From Erpetoichthys calabaricus (taxonomy: Eukaryota; Chordata; Cladistia; Polypteriformes; Polypteridae), in contig NC_041401.2 in NCBI RefSeq assembly GCF_900747795.2, forward strand, positions 31,814,053 to 31,878,052: 64,000 bases of DNA. The letters run 5' to 3'. The position numbers and the translations under genes were made by a program. This document shows, in pieces, positions 12,301 through 21,770 of the stretch (position 1 is the stretch's first letter; each line of letters begins with the position of its first letter). The notes below the pieces were generated by a model. That model worked only from the letters and a program-made list of their open reading frames with translations, ran no database searches and was not told where the DNA came from.

Positions 12301-15300
12301 GAAAATGGATGCTCAAGTCAACAGCACAGTAAAATCCTGCTTTTTCCATCTCAGGCAAATTGCCAAACTCAAACCAATTCTGCCTTACCACCTCCTGGAA
12401 TCAGTAATCCATGCATTCATTACGTCCCGGCTCGACTATTCTAATTCCTGCCTATATGGTATTAGTAAAGCCACTCTTTCGAGACTCCAATTGGTTCAAA
12501 ATGCGGCTGCAAGACTTTTAACTGGAAGCAGCAGAAGCCAACACATTACACCGATTTTAAAAAACCCTACACTGGCTGCCGGTTAGCTTCAGAATTGATT
12601 TTAAGATACTCCTCTTAACCTATAAGGCACTAAATGGTCTAGCCCCTGCCTACTTGAGTGTCTTGCTCCATCATCACAATCCCCCTCGTGTTCTTAGATC
12701 CGCAGATCAGCTGCTCCTAACCGTTCCCAAGGCACATTTTAAAGCTCGTGGTGAAAGGGCTTTTTCTGTCTGTGCACCCAAGCTCTGGAACTCCTTACCT
12801 TTTGTGGTTAGGCAAGCCACTTCAGTCGCCACATTCAAATCACACCTAAAAACGCACTTCTTCACATTGGCTTTTAATTCTTAACCTGTCTTATTCCCAC
12901 TTGCTTTTTGCTATTTCTGTTTTATTGGGTCCCCTGACCTGTTTTTTAGTGTCTCTGTTTTAATTCTCTCTTAATGTTTGTTTTTAATATTTTGCTTTTA
13001 GTCTTGCTTGTTTTAACTGTACAGCGCTTCGGTCAGTTGTAATGCTGTGTTTTTAAGCGCTTAACAAATAAAAATGGTATGGTATGGTACGTTTTGTGCA
13101 ACATGAAGGTTTTCATCATATCTGATATATGCTTCCTTTATGGAGGTGTTTTTTTTTCTTCATTATTGCCAGCATATAACAAAATGCTAAGAAGTTTATC
13201 AGAATATACTTGATTGTTCTTTGCTTAACAGATCATGTTCAGGAGCCTTAGTGTAAACTGCACATGTTAATTGTTGAGGAAAAAAGCATAGCATGATTTG
13301 AAATAATGAAAAGACATGATGTTGTATCTCACTTTTAGAAGACAACACTGCAAAAGAAACGCTAGATGGGCAAATACACTGTGCATAAAAGTGCATATTA
13401 CAACTTTGTTAACTACAGGTTCCAGTACATGAGTTAGAATTCTGTATCTAGCAGAGGCAGTAAACCATTTAAGCATCATATCCATGTGTTTTTTGACTCG
13501 AATCAAATAGTGAGTATCCTTGGCTGCATTAAATCACCAAATGCTTGAAATATTGTTTTTTTTGTCTTGTTGCTAATTAACTGATATATTTTCTTACATT
13601 TTCACATGTTTTTGTCTTCTGTACACTAGGCATGTCAGTATAGTGTTTAGCAATCTTTGTGCAATGCCTGTGTTTTCTGTTGATTCCTCAATGGCTAAGG
13701 ATATATGATTAGCCTGTCTGACACTGTCATCTAACATTGGACATTTTCTGACAAAATGAGAACACAACGTGCAGCTGTTGCACCTGACAGAGTTACCTGT
13801 TTCATTATAACTAGTACTATCCAATAAAAGCCTGTATTGCCCGTTGAAATATCTCCACATTAGTGAAAGCTTTACTGTGTCTCCATGTAGCTACAGAGAA
13901 GCACATTTTTTGTGATTTAAAAAACACCTGAGTATTTTTCTGATATGCTCATAGCTTGCTTTCAAGGCCTTTATTTTCCTGTGTCAGGCCTCAGATTATA
14001 ATAGATAAGATTGATTAATTGAAGGTGTCATGCTTCTAAATGATAGTGGCACCTGACATGATATTCTTTTATGACTGCGACTTGGGTCACTGCAGATGAC
14101 ACAGGTTTACAGAGCATTTCTCAATGATGGCATTACAAATACATACTTTTTAGGTAAATCAAAATGACAGAGACATTCGTTCTGATAGCTGTCTTACAAT
14201 GTAAATTATGAATATTATTTCCTGACTAATTAATAAAAGTTCCTTTGTTGGGCAAGACCTTTGTGGATTTTCATGAGATAAAAAGCATGAATTTAAATGA
14301 TTATACCAATGCAACATATTCTTGGGAATTTCCCACCTTTCAAATGCATACATTTGGCAGATGTCAACTTAGTTAATAAGTGTGTAATGTGAATGAGTAA
14401 GTGATTGAATAAGAGTGTACAGGAACGAACAAGGGAGTATGTCTGTTAAAGAGCATGAAGGGTGTTTATGTGTGTGTTTGGAAATGGGTTGAGTTACAAC
14501 AGGGATTTGCCCAAGAGAGTCCTTTCTCTGTGGTAATTAGGCACCAAGTAAAGTCTTTTTGATGACTCCTGATGTACTCTATTCTTTAAGGACAATGTTA
14601 TGTGCATAACACACCCAGAAATATGATACTGTTTCATCGCTGAAATTCAAGTAATTTATAGATTTGCAGTGATTTACAATTGTGTTCATGTATACAACAG
14701 TGTACAATGTACAGGAGCCACAAAAACAATGAGGAAATGCTAACAAGACATACTTGGTCAGCCAGTAGGACACATCTATTGTTGTAGCTGTTTCTCTCAG
14801 TAGTGGAAGGGATGCTCATTGCACCAGTATCCAAAGCCACAATCTTCATTTGATCTATGTAATTACACACATGAAGGGGAGACTATGCAGAAAACAGTAA
14901 GGCCAAACTTTGTCTATGCAGTGACAACATAGGTTCATCTCCCTGCCAACAAATGTGTCAAGTTTAATTGAGTTAATTAGAATGAAGGGAATGAATTTAT
15001 ATCAAAGTCTATATCCACTCCATACAGAGTAAGAGAAAATTCTCATTCTGGCAAATACTTTGGAAATTTGTATTGCTCAGAGATGTGCCAAGCAAATAAT
15101 CAACTTCCATCTTTCACAGAGAAAATGTTGACATGCTTGCTACAAAAGAGTAAGAGCTTATAAAAGGGAATCGTTCATTCAAAATGTGCCAGACACAAGC
15201 AAGCACGATATATGGCATACAGTATAATGACTGTACTGTCTGTTTGTTTTATTGGGTACTTGTGAACTCTATAAAGTTAGACAATAATGTCCACATGAGT

Positions 15301-18300
15301 AGATTCTTATTAAAGTAACTGTATTGTGCAAGTAAAGCACTGTATAAGGAACAAATAGTAACATATACAGAGTAACTTTCATGCTTTACATACCCAGTAT
15401 TTATTAAAACAGTCATCAAGTGGCCTGCCTTTGATGTGCCTTCTCCACATTTCAGTACAGGGTTTTGTAAAAAAAAAAAAAAAAAAAAAAAAAGAACATT
15501 CCATTAAAAAATTGTATGTAATTATAGTGTTAAAGCTGTTTCCTTTGCACCTCCTTTGGTGTTATCCAGTTGTCAGTGTGTGTTCTACCTTTAACAGTAT
15601 AATGTATTGTCATGTTTATAGGTAATCCAGACAGCTGGATCGATGGCTCAGCCCTCTCCTTTTCTAACTGGGAGGCAAACACAACAAAAGTGAACTCTGA
15701 AGCAAACTGCACTGTTATAGTTTCTACTAATGGAGCATGGATAAACATAAACTGCAAGGAAAGTCGCAGCAGGGTTGTCTGCAAAGCTCCAAAAAGTCAG
15801 TATTGCCTTGCAAGAATGTTATTTGTGTGATATAACTTTTCTGATATACATTAATAGTATTTAGTAAACCTAGCTATCTATCTATCTAGTATGTCAAGCA
15901 ACAGTTTTTATTACTGTCTTTTTCTTGAAGCCATCAAAGCAAATGCCTGGACATCTTGTAAGATAATAGTCATTTTTAATTTTAGTCTTCACTATAGCCT
16001 TTAAGATTTCATTGTTCTCAGTGCAGCAGGACTCAACAAACCATAATTCATGGGAGTATGTATGTAGGTTAGATTATGCAAGTTCCCTCGTTACTGTGTA
16101 AACACACACAGTAGTACATCAGCATTCAATCACAATAAAAATACACAGTCTCCAAGATAAACTAGAAAATATGCATATACTTGTTTATTTTTGAAAAGTG
16201 TTTAATTCATCCCATAACGGAGCCTGCATTCTTGTTTTGTTTGTTGATTCAGTGCTCCTCTCTTGAAGTGATGTTAGTGGCTCAGCACACCAGAGCACAG
16301 AAAATCACACTTGCAGAACATACCGAGGATGACACAACCCACATCAAAGGAACACAGTGTCCTGAGAAAAAGAGTCTGCTCTGCCCGTTCTTAGATAGTT
16401 CTAATGTGTTAGTAGTCCAGTCCAGCAGGTCACTGATGTGGATCCTCAAGTATTTGTAAGAGTACACCACCTCCACATCCACTCCCTGAGAAGTGAATGG
16501 GCGTAGAGGCTGTTTGTCAATGACCAGATCTTTTTGTGGTGTGAACTTGCAGACAAATCTCTTTGCACCAAGAAATAAAGTTCTCCACCTGACTCCTATA
16601 TATATCAATATACCCCATTACTGCAGAATCAGAGAATTTCTGCAAATGACATGACAAAGTTCTCCACCTGACTCCTACACCCTGCCTTATCCCTGTTGCC
16701 AACACACCCCATTAGTGCAGAATCAATGGAGGATTTCAATAGGTGCCATGGCCTGGTGTTATAGTTATAGCCTGAGGTTTACAGGGCGAACAGAAAACAA
16801 GGCAGGTGCCTTGTGGTGCTCCAGTGTTTCTCACATCCACATCAGAGACACAGTTATTATACCTCCTAAACTGTGGTCTGCCCACCAGATAATCCATTAT
16901 CTTGCATTCCATAAGCTCATCCACTTGCATATCCCTGAGTTTACCCATTAACAGGGATGACTGGATTGTATTAAAGGCACTGCAGAAATCAAAAAACATA
17001 ATCTTCACAGTGCTTCCATCTTTGTCCAGAGAGGAATAAACATTGTTGAGCAGATAGATATTGAATAAAGCCTTAATTTATCAGCCTTATGTAATTAAAA
17101 ACTGTAAATATTGTAATGTTTGCCAAATTATTTAGAAAGCTGGCTATAATTTGAGAATATAGGTAGGTGGACCTCTACATGTGGTATAAAAGCATACTCC
17201 AAGCGTAGCTTACCTAATCTAGCACTGTATCTTCTTATGAGCCCTCAGTGACACACCCCTTATTCATGTAAAATAGGGCAGTAAATTAGAGCACTCAGAA
17301 TTAAATTACATTTTTAATATCAAAAATTAGTGGGGGTATAAAAAAGATACACAAACACTACAACATTAAACAACCCATAATGTTTCACCAGTCAGGACCA
17401 ACATTGTGCCCACATTCCAGACATTTCCAAATTTCAAAAATCATTTTCACTGAATAGTGTTGTTCAGAATTATGACTGGACAGTATCAGCCCTTAGTTTC
17501 AGTTATAGTGATTCTGGCACATCTGTCTTGGAAAAGAAGCTGCACTATTTGTGATCATAGTTAAGGATAATGTGTATTATTTCAAAGCCAAATGTATCTT
17601 CTGTAGTTTGGGCTCTTTTCAGTTCTAAAACAAAATGATAAGGTAGATCCAAAAAATGTATAATGCCATTTTCAGTTATAGCTTCAAACAGGTATTAGGT
17701 AATTGACATGCAAACTAAAACACAATTACCATGCTTTGTCTTATAATGCCCTCTGCTGCTTACTACCATCCTCCACACTCACATCCCCACACTTTAAAGC
17801 CCTGTTATGTTATATGATTTTTCCAGTTATTTTCAATCGCCATACTTCGTTAACAATCTTGGCAAGTCAGGAGTGGTCATGGCACACACCCGTGACAGCT
17901 AGTTGTGTAGCCTGACATCCCTCACAAATAGAAGAGAGGCTCATTTGTCTGAGGTCTCGTGTTTTATATATTGCAACAGAATTGAATTTTTAAAAAAAAC
18001 AAACAAACAAACAGTGCTGAGATTTCACCTAAACTAGCCGTACCTGCAAATTGTTCATACAGCACCAGCTCTGTCAAGCAGTGTGTTAATTGGCTGTCAG
18101 GAAAAAGGGGCAAGCTTGTGATACTTTGGACTTGTGAGGCTATGCTAGTAAGTCTTCCGGAGTAGTCTTAATTCATCATCCTCTGCAAGAACTAGTCGTG
18201 TAACCCCACATTCTCAAACAACAAGAAGAGCAACTGCAGTCATCCCTTCCAACTAGAAGTCGTGTAATGTGACACAGGAATTACGTTACTTTAAATGCTT

Positions 18301-19186
18301 GATGGTATTTATGTTGTTATTCCTTTTCATAAGTAGTTATAACTTCCAATCTTTTGTTTATTTGTTATGTATAGGCAACTGTTTGCAGTGAGGTGTTTAT
18401 TTAAATGTTTAAAAAATCGGTTTGTTTGTTTTTCTAAATAGAGGAAACCTTGTACTAATGCGTACTTTACAGCCTACTGTTGGTTATGAAGTGATTAGCA
18501 GTGTTTAAAAATGGCACTATTTGTTTAAATATTAATCACACTTTTTTTAATACAAATGTTTTAAAATGGTACTTTATCCCATCTCCCTGCAGCGGGCAGT
18601 GCCATTATAACCGATTACTGTGTGCTTTTTTTTTTTTTTTGTTAATTATAAGAATGAGATAAAAGATCTACCAGAACACCCCTATTACTGATAACCTGAA
18701 TCTAGCAATTAGGGATTATGGGAAACACAACAGCACATTGTCTACTCTTGTAGATTTAATGCATTTTTTGCCGCTTGTAATAGTTGTGAGCACACTTATG
18801 TTGAGCGTGCAAAAAATGTGAATGCTGATGTTTATTGAAATTAATCCTTCATTACCAGCATCCCAGTAAAAATAATAAGAAAGACACGTAAATTGCATTC
18901 ATAATAAACAGCATTCTACTAGAACAGTATGAATTTGTTAGTTCACATGTAAATGCTGTGCCTTACTTAAGTCTCCTTTTTTGATTTTTTTTTTCTCTTA
19001 GGAATGGAAAATGCCTCTCTCATTGTTGCATTCCTTCTGATTTTCTTCATAACAGCTATTGCCGGAATACTTTTTTATGTCTATAGAAGAAACAGGATAA
19101 GGTTTTCCCCTTTGTCTTCAACAATACGATACAAAAGAAGCTTTGAGGATATGGATACCACGAGTATATTAACAGAGACAGAATAA
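210..19186 (+). CDS. LY75: LY75 (CD205/DEC-205), 3' part of gene, eight exons
   Basis: Partial gene: the 5' part lies before the window. Eight exons (210-332, 1063-1245, 2708-2931, 3875-4052, 8598-8771, 9029-9151, 15622-15795, 19002-19186) have AG/GT borders and compatible phases and give 453 residues to a stop. They encode the end of C-type lectin domain (CTLD) 8, whole CTLD9 and CTLD10, a membrane span and a tail. Recalled human LY75 shares key stretches in order, such as DGFPLW.GLS, FEWSDG, DGAICY and the SS..RY tail. LY75 is a type I endocytic receptor of dendritic and epithelial cells that delivers bound material to late endosomes for antigen presentation. The CTLDs here show no EPN or QPN sugar/calcium motif, as expected for LY75. 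The family assignment is firm. Exon borders were read by eye; the acceptor at 8598 has an in-frame alternative 12 bases later. Confidence 0.93.
333..1062 (+). other. LY75 intron, no recognised element
   Basis: AT-rich intron DNA between the two CTLD8 exons; no repeat or reading frame could be assigned. Confidence 0.6.
1063..1245 (+). CDS. LY75: LY75 exon: C-terminal part of CTLD8
   Basis: Acceptor tatttccag, donor gtgagt, phase 1 at both ends. It encodes LKWYDGTNVHFSNWRNG, the typical W-DG-x-F-x-NW lectin core, and ends with VACKIER. Only one cysteine is present. The inner disulfide pair seen in CTLD9 and CTLD10 of this gene is absent, because FLAG and DIIG replace the positions where cysteines are expected. 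No calcium-site WND is present. Confidence 0.9.
2119..2469 (-). pseudogene. Antisense 116-codon open frame, possible retrocopy
   Basis: On the - strand a stop-free frame runs from 2469 to a TGA at 2119. Its composition is protein-like: Ser/Glu-rich SPAESESGSECASNSSHD and an ending GLATSPVQHED. The product is not recognised and no partner exons are seen. The next 0.5 kb on that strand ends near an AATAAA (TTTATT on + near 1611), which would fit a 3' UTR. It may be a broken processed copy of a gene, part of an old element, or chance. Confidence 0.3.
2708..2931 (+). CDS. LY75: LY75 exon: N-terminal half of CTLD9
   Basis: Acceptor cattttcag, donor gtaagt. The frame enters in phase 1 and leaves in phase 0. 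It encodes the linker and first half of CTLD9, including WYDVFRECRRQGDDLASIH and DGFPLWIGLSNQG. The last stretch closely matches the human LY75 CTLD9 as recalled (DGFPLWVGLSS). One cysteine (FREC) is available for the outer disulfide. Confidence 0.93.
3183..3741 (+). mobile_element. Non-autonomous Helitron
   Basis: Starts TCTCTCTATTATAAT after an A and ends GAAGCCCCCTAG before a T, the A|TC...CTAG|T borders of Helitrons. It shares internal motifs with the copies at 34.1-35.3 and 39.1-39.9 kb: CCTGGGACAAGAC near the start and CATGCAGAGCAGGTTAGAGA inside. It sits in the LY75 intron between the two CTLD9 exons. Confidence 0.75.
3875..4052 (+). CDS. LY75: LY75 exon: C-terminal half of CTLD9
   Basis: Acceptor tctgtattttag, donor gtgagt, phase 0 in and phase 1 out. 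It encodes FEWSDGTDFNYKPWEFENS, then GNCVYLDTKGFWK and the ending DGAICYRT. Three cysteines complete the two CTLD disulfides together with FREC of the previous exon. A Helitron (3183-3741) occupies most of the intron just before it. Confidence 0.93.
4320..5950 (-). mobile_element. Old LINE relic, endonuclease-RT linker and RT fragments
   Basis: Reading - strand from 5.9 to 4.3 kb gives recognisable LINE pieces with many stops: GCHRDSSQ with TSTGDNI and FEELLN (linker), GTGAETIIIQPQSGF, AVDQLFVLALMLEG and VCFVDFRNVYDHV (a decayed RT region around the FVDLEKAFD motif). Clade unassigned. Many disruptions, so old. Borders approximate. Confidence 0.55.
5951..7340 (+). other. LY75 intron, no recognised element
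   Basis: AT-rich; a sequence around AAAATGCCATT recurs at about 6959, 7039 and (inverted) 7125, but no terminal repeats or long frames were seen. Confidence 0.5.
7377..7631 (-). pseudogene. Antisense exon-like open frame, unknown
   Basis: An open frame of about 85 codons on the - strand contains SLVARIQEEQQAEESLSPDN and HFIRFADLATILAGRPWKLN. It is followed by a donor-like aacag/gtatgt. A second - strand open stretch (7699-7989) also ends at a donor-like ccag/gtgatt. The composition is protein-like but no family is recognised. It could be an old element or gene fragment. Confidence 0.25.
8598..8771 (+). CDS. LY75: LY75 exon: N-terminal part of CTLD10
   Basis: It is preceded by a long T-rich tract (about 8568-8583) and acceptor gtttttag; donor gtatac. 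Phase is 1 at both ends. It encodes GCPKSGSSATWILYKDHCYAF and ends in QLCQTL. The human counterpart as recalled has RCPAAKENGSRWIQYKGHCY. A second AG at 8608-8609 would give an exon four codons shorter in the same frame, so the exact start is open. Confidence 0.88.
9029..9151 (+). CDS. LY75: LY75 exon: middle of CTLD10
   Basis: Acceptor tttatttctag, donor gtatgt, phase 1 at both ends. It encodes TIKDADENTFVTKQ and HVWLGMNHDSK. Recalled human LY75 CTLD10 has SIKDEDENKFV and VWLGLSQHS at these places. The following intron contains a 3.5-kb L2-like LINE. Confidence 0.93.
9657..11162 (+). CDS. LINE endonuclease domain ORF
   Basis: A 501-codon open frame whose middle part matches the exonuclease/endonuclease/phosphatase fold of L2/CR1 LINEs: RFALINARSVVN, FLCTAETW, CSFINTPRAQRRGGG, YRPPK, FLCLGDFNIH, LDLVLSRG and FSDHSPVLFNLD. 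It nicks target DNA for target-primed reverse transcription. A basic linker (RWKRRRRWKRGG) precedes it. The natural start is probably the ATG at 9569 in another frame, so the upstream part of this frame is not original. It runs out of frame at the end, where the frame starting at 11057 continues the protein. Confidence 0.85.
   Translation: MMLFLTRSFVMIASPFWLFERVPGVSRHLTPEFTQTFGRLFEEVPAFLITVHGLAGCRWKRRRRWKRGGTRARLRASWILSRNNSPGSQHESMLPECLLPSDSLVHFPASLRHRRRGVNFNNLRRITIMSAATAGASLLTSSQPVRFALINARSVVNKTFILKDFFLSNGLDFLCTAETWILPGETLSLTEVLPPGCSFINTPRAQRRGGGLLTLFKSDFICKRPSLPLSFSPLTFELSMFELVCSPPLLCTLIYRPPKYSKDFLDEFAAFLADITCRYDRFLCLGDFNIHVCCPVKPLAKDFLDIIDSFGLSQLVNGPTHGQAHTLDLVLSRGLRISDLDILPPSFSDHSPVLFNLDLVSAEHGKSTTTRPFRVISPSAAEDFAAAFSSISTSCESTDADVLLQTFYTSCCSVMDVVAPLKQRQSKVKHDPWLNEQTRSIRQNCRRLERKWRKDGLTVTFDCMRDMWSQYQRAVRGARNRFFLLTSSQKILAINVSYTKH
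11057..12586 (+). CDS. LINE reverse transcriptase domain ORF
   Basis: A 509-codon open frame in the frame that continues the endonuclease part. RT motifs in order: GSPDDVVPSRLLKD, HPIVKKPDLDP, QSGFRPQHSTETA, LLDLSAAFDTIDHD (motif A), GVPQGSILGPLLFS (motif B), YHLYADDCQIY (motif C) and LNDSKTEVIVF. After the last frame change the C-terminal part continues at 12654-12884 (ERAFSVCAPKLWNSLP, TFKSHLKTHFF), the typical end of L2-like ORF2. Confidence 0.87.
   Translation: MVSIPESSQRCKEPFFFTDIISKNSGNQRILYKTLNAVLSPAATVFSSSSNALCNQILTFFLDKVTNIRSQISISSSGSVDLAVPVHGSLTSFEPISLPHLEKIVASMKPSGSPDDVVPSRLLKDVFPVIRYDVLKIITSSLSSATVPCAFKHAVVHPIVKKPDLDPAVFSNLCPISKLPFLSKLLEKVVYEQLIHHLQDHQVMDLFQSGFRPQHSTETAHLRVLNDVLLALDSGLYVIMVLLDLSAAFDTIDHDIMISRLESWVGVSGLALDWFRSYFCNRTLRVMLDDFSSESVPLPCGVPQGSILGPLLFSIYILPLGAIFRKHAISYHLYADDCQIYFSLKSTDSTKPLLNCLSDIKDWLAVNFLHLNDSKTEVIVFSPDRKQTLPLGLDFLPIPVTSSVSNLGIKMDMVLKMDAQVNSTVKSCFFHLRQIAKLKPILPYHLLESVIHAFITSRLDYSNSCLYGISKATLSRLQLVQNAAARLLTGSSRSQHITPILKNPTLAAG
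13090..15600 (+). other. LY75 intron, unassigned
   Basis: No element identified. A - strand open frame at 13594-13860 (88 codons) contains VRCNSCTLCSHFVRKCPMLD, a cysteine-rich stretch with a protein-like look and no known family. An A-run lies at 15471-15493. Confidence 0.4.
15622..15795 (+). CDS. LY75: LY75 exon: C-terminal part of CTLD10
   Basis: Acceptor catgtttatag, donor gtcagt, phase 1 at both ends. It encodes WIDGSALSFSNWEANTT and three cysteines (SEANC, ININC, RVVCKAPK). Human LY75 has SWLDGSEVTFVKWEN and GRVVCKVP. This is the exon that in human joins CD302 exon 2 in the LY75-CD302 fusion transcript; the donor phase here would permit the same join. Confidence 0.93.
16230..17060 (-). 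mobile_element. LINE fragment, Rex1/L2-like RT
   Basis: On the - strand: IMFFDFCSAFNTIQSSLL (RT motif A region), GRPQFRRYNNCVSD, TGAPQGT (motif B), then VDVEVVYSYKYLRIH and KNGQSRLFF further down. Motif C is lost and the frame is broken several times. 5'- and 3'-truncated relic in the intron before the last LY75 exon. Confidence 0.65.
17061..19001 (+). other. LY75 last intron, no recognised element
   Basis: AT-rich, with an (AAAC)n run near 18000. No terminal repeats or coding frames recognised. Confidence 0.5.
19002..19186 (+). CDS. LY75: LY75 last exon: membrane span and cytoplasmic tail
   Basis: It follows a pyrimidine-rich acceptor (tttttttctcttag). It encodes a hydrophobic span (SLIVAFLLIFFITAIAGILF), a basic stop-transfer (YRRNRIR) and a 30-residue tail. 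The tail keeps SST-IRY and an acidic FEDMD, aligned with the recalled human FSSVRY (coated-pit uptake) and EDE (late endosome targeting). An AATAAA overlaps the stop codon; another lies at 19743-19748, so the true mRNA end is uncertain. Confidence 0.92.
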
Positions 19187-20775
19187 AAAATTAAAATTAT
19201 AAGATGCACTGTTGCTTATAAACAAGCAAGGAAAAAGAGAAAATGCACTTTCTTTAGTTATCATCCAACCAAAGTACCCAGTTACACTTTGTACTTTTTT
19301 TTCAACACAAAAACACATTTTACAAAATAATGTCAATTAAGTTTTTGTTTTCTTTATACAATAGTTGACTACAATGTTAAATCAACAATGAGAATAGCCT
19401 AACAAATGCACCTTAATTCTTAAAGGATAAGTTTGGTATTTTTCAAGTCTTAGTTATTTCCTTAATTAATGTTGAATATATTGATTTTCCACATGAAATT
19501 GTGTTCAAAAGTGAAGTATTTGTTATAATTTTTTTTAAAAAAGACCTTGCCTGATTTTGCTTTTTAAAATTTTAAAATGGGGTTTAAGGGACAGGGGTCC
19601 AAACGTAAAAGCAAAAGCCTTAAAACTTACTGAATATGTCCATATACGAATATGTTTGAAGGTAGAAAGGTTTCAATATAAGAAAACCTGCCTCTTCGGT
19701 GTTTCTGATGCCTGCTTGTGACAAGAAAATTAAATTGGAAGTAATAAATTTTACCACAGATTCCTTGAGGCAAGCATACATTTTCAGTTTGTGTGTCTGC
19801 TCAAAGCTGTCATCGGTGGTAGAGTTTCCAGAGATGCATCTAGCCAGACTGTAGCTTCAGACTGCGTATATTCCTCCCGTCTCACTCCAATTCTATTTTA
19901 TCTACAGTTATATTATGCCACAACTTGTAACAGATGATGCTCTGGACAAAAGTGTGCCAAGTGTCTGATAGCAGCCGAGCTGTTAGTATGCCATGAAATC
20001 CTCCCCTCTGAATACACATCTGCCATCAAACCATTGTGACTATGGGATATAAAACTTGTGCAAGCACCTCTGCACTCTGATACTTAAGTCATATTTTTCC
20101 TTATATGCCATGTGTACTCAAATTATTTTTTAACATGTAATGCTGGCACACATACAGAATCGCATACAGGCACACTGTTTTATGGCTGATGTGTTCAATA
20201 ACACTCTTGGCTTGAAAAATGAATGTATTCAGTACGTTATAGGGCGTTTGTTTCATGTTTGGACCACTGTCCCTTAAAACCCAATATAAGCTGCAAGAAC
20301 GCACATTTTTTTTTTAATGTATTAAAAATACTTCATTTTAGAACACGGCTTCTTATGGCAAATTACCATATGCTGTGATTGTGACTAAATAACGTTGACC
20401 TAAAAAATATGAAACTTATTCTTTAATAATTTTCTAATTCCTTAAGAATATCTCAGGTTTTAACACATTATAGTTGCTTACTTGAATTGGGACTCTTGCA
20501 CTGGTTTTAATAGTAGCTGGCTGATTCTTGTATTTCTGAGATTGAATTTCCCCTCCATTTCCCAGAGCATTTTATTTTATTTTTTGCTTTATTTACTGTA
20601 ATGCAAATCAATGTTGTATATAATTCTGCTTCAGACAGCAAGGGTGATATAATGTTATTGCTTTGAGTTTTTGCTTTGATAGAATAATTTAATGTAAGCT
20701 GTCTAAGGATTATATAAGGGTTGTACTTGTAGCGACCATCCACACCCAGCATAACACAAGCGAAACCAAAATACA
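19187..20775 (+). other. LY75 3' UTR and spacer
   Basis: Follows the LY75 stop. AATAAA occurs at 19743. No gene or named repeat recognised. Confidence 0.45.
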
Positions 20776-21071
20776 GGTACTTGTCGACTTACGACCGCGA
20801 TTGGTTCCGACTGACTGGTTGTAAGTTGATCTGGACGTAAGTCGGCCTATGTTAATTTAAGGTAAGAATATTAGACTGGGTAATAATATTGTAATCATCT
20901 TAAAGTAATATTTTATCAACATTTTCTTACTTTCTAAGACAAACACAGCATACTACAGTACAATTTGTTTAATATGTGGAAAACGTACAAAACAAGAAAT
21001 ACTGTACTGTACATTTAATTCCTGGCACCACTGGTGCTTGGCTGCGGGTTGTCGATATCGCCTTCATCAGA

Positions 21072-21584
21072 TCAGGCGAGGCTGCGGACGGGGTGATGGG
21101 AGGAGTTGCTCTTTTCATAAACATAGTGAGCTTCGTCTGAATTGTTTGTTTTTTTTTTCTCTTCATAAATTTCGCAATAAGGACGAAATGTGTTGCGTGC
21201 CATCCGTTCAATCCTCGCAAATCGTTCAATATTTGGGTCCATTTTTTCAAAATGAGCGAGGAGTTTATTCAGTAGAGATAAATCTTCTGACAATCCCTTT
21301 GTGGTGAACATTGTTTGTGGCACCTCCTCCTCTTCGTCTTACTCCAATTCTCTTGTTTCTTCTTCCGCCACTCTTTCTTCTTCCAATTCTATCAGCACTT
21401 CATTCATAAGTTCACCTGATTCCCGGTCTAGCAACTCCTCGACATCTTCCATTTCACATTCCAATGAAAGGTCTTTTGACAGTTTCACTATTTCTTCACG
21501 AATCTCATCAAGTTCTTGTTCACTGTTAAATCCAGCAAAAGTATTTACATAACGCTTAACACACTTCTTCCATACGCCATTCAT
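21072..21584 (-). pseudogene. Tigger transposase C-terminus, broken
   Basis: Two - strand open frames (21584-21339 and 21323-21072) cover the C-terminal acidic region of a Tigger/jerky-type transposase: MNGVWKKCVKR, EDVEELLDRESGEL, LIELEEERVAEEE, then GLSEDLSLLNKLL and DPNIERF. A stop separates the two frames. A homopolymer T-run length change relative to the copy at 63.4 kb shifts the frame in the last part (TIQTKLTMFMKRA). Confidence 0.75.
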
Positions 21585-21770
21585 ACACTGTGAGTCGACA
21601 TTTCTTGCGGGGAGGGCTTCTGTTTTCTCTGATCTGAGTTCACCTCTGTTATAGCGCGTCTTTATTTGAAAAGAGCAGTGTCATATCGGGGCGAGTGTGA
21701 ACGCTAACTTTGACAAGCACTATAAATTTACAGCGGTTGTTACAGACGTAAATCAAATGTATGTTTTTAT

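Larger units (their letters stand above)
9565..13088 (+). mobile_element. Nearly full-length L2/CR1-group LINE
   Basis: From CAAGATGGCGCCGACT to an AATAAA (13067) and a short (ATGGT)n tail, 3.5 kb, same strand as LY75. It encodes one long ORF2-type protein: a hydrophobic N-terminus (WLLCFSLLLLFSR), an apurinic-type endonuclease (LINARSVVN, TAETW, LGDFNIH, SDHSPVLF) and a reverse transcriptase (LLDLSAAFDTIDHD, GVPQGSILGPLLFS, YADD). Catalytic motifs are intact. The frame changes three times: near 9.7-9.8 kb, 11.06-11.16 kb and 12.59 kb. The copy is therefore young but dead. No clear target-site duplication. Confidence 0.9.
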
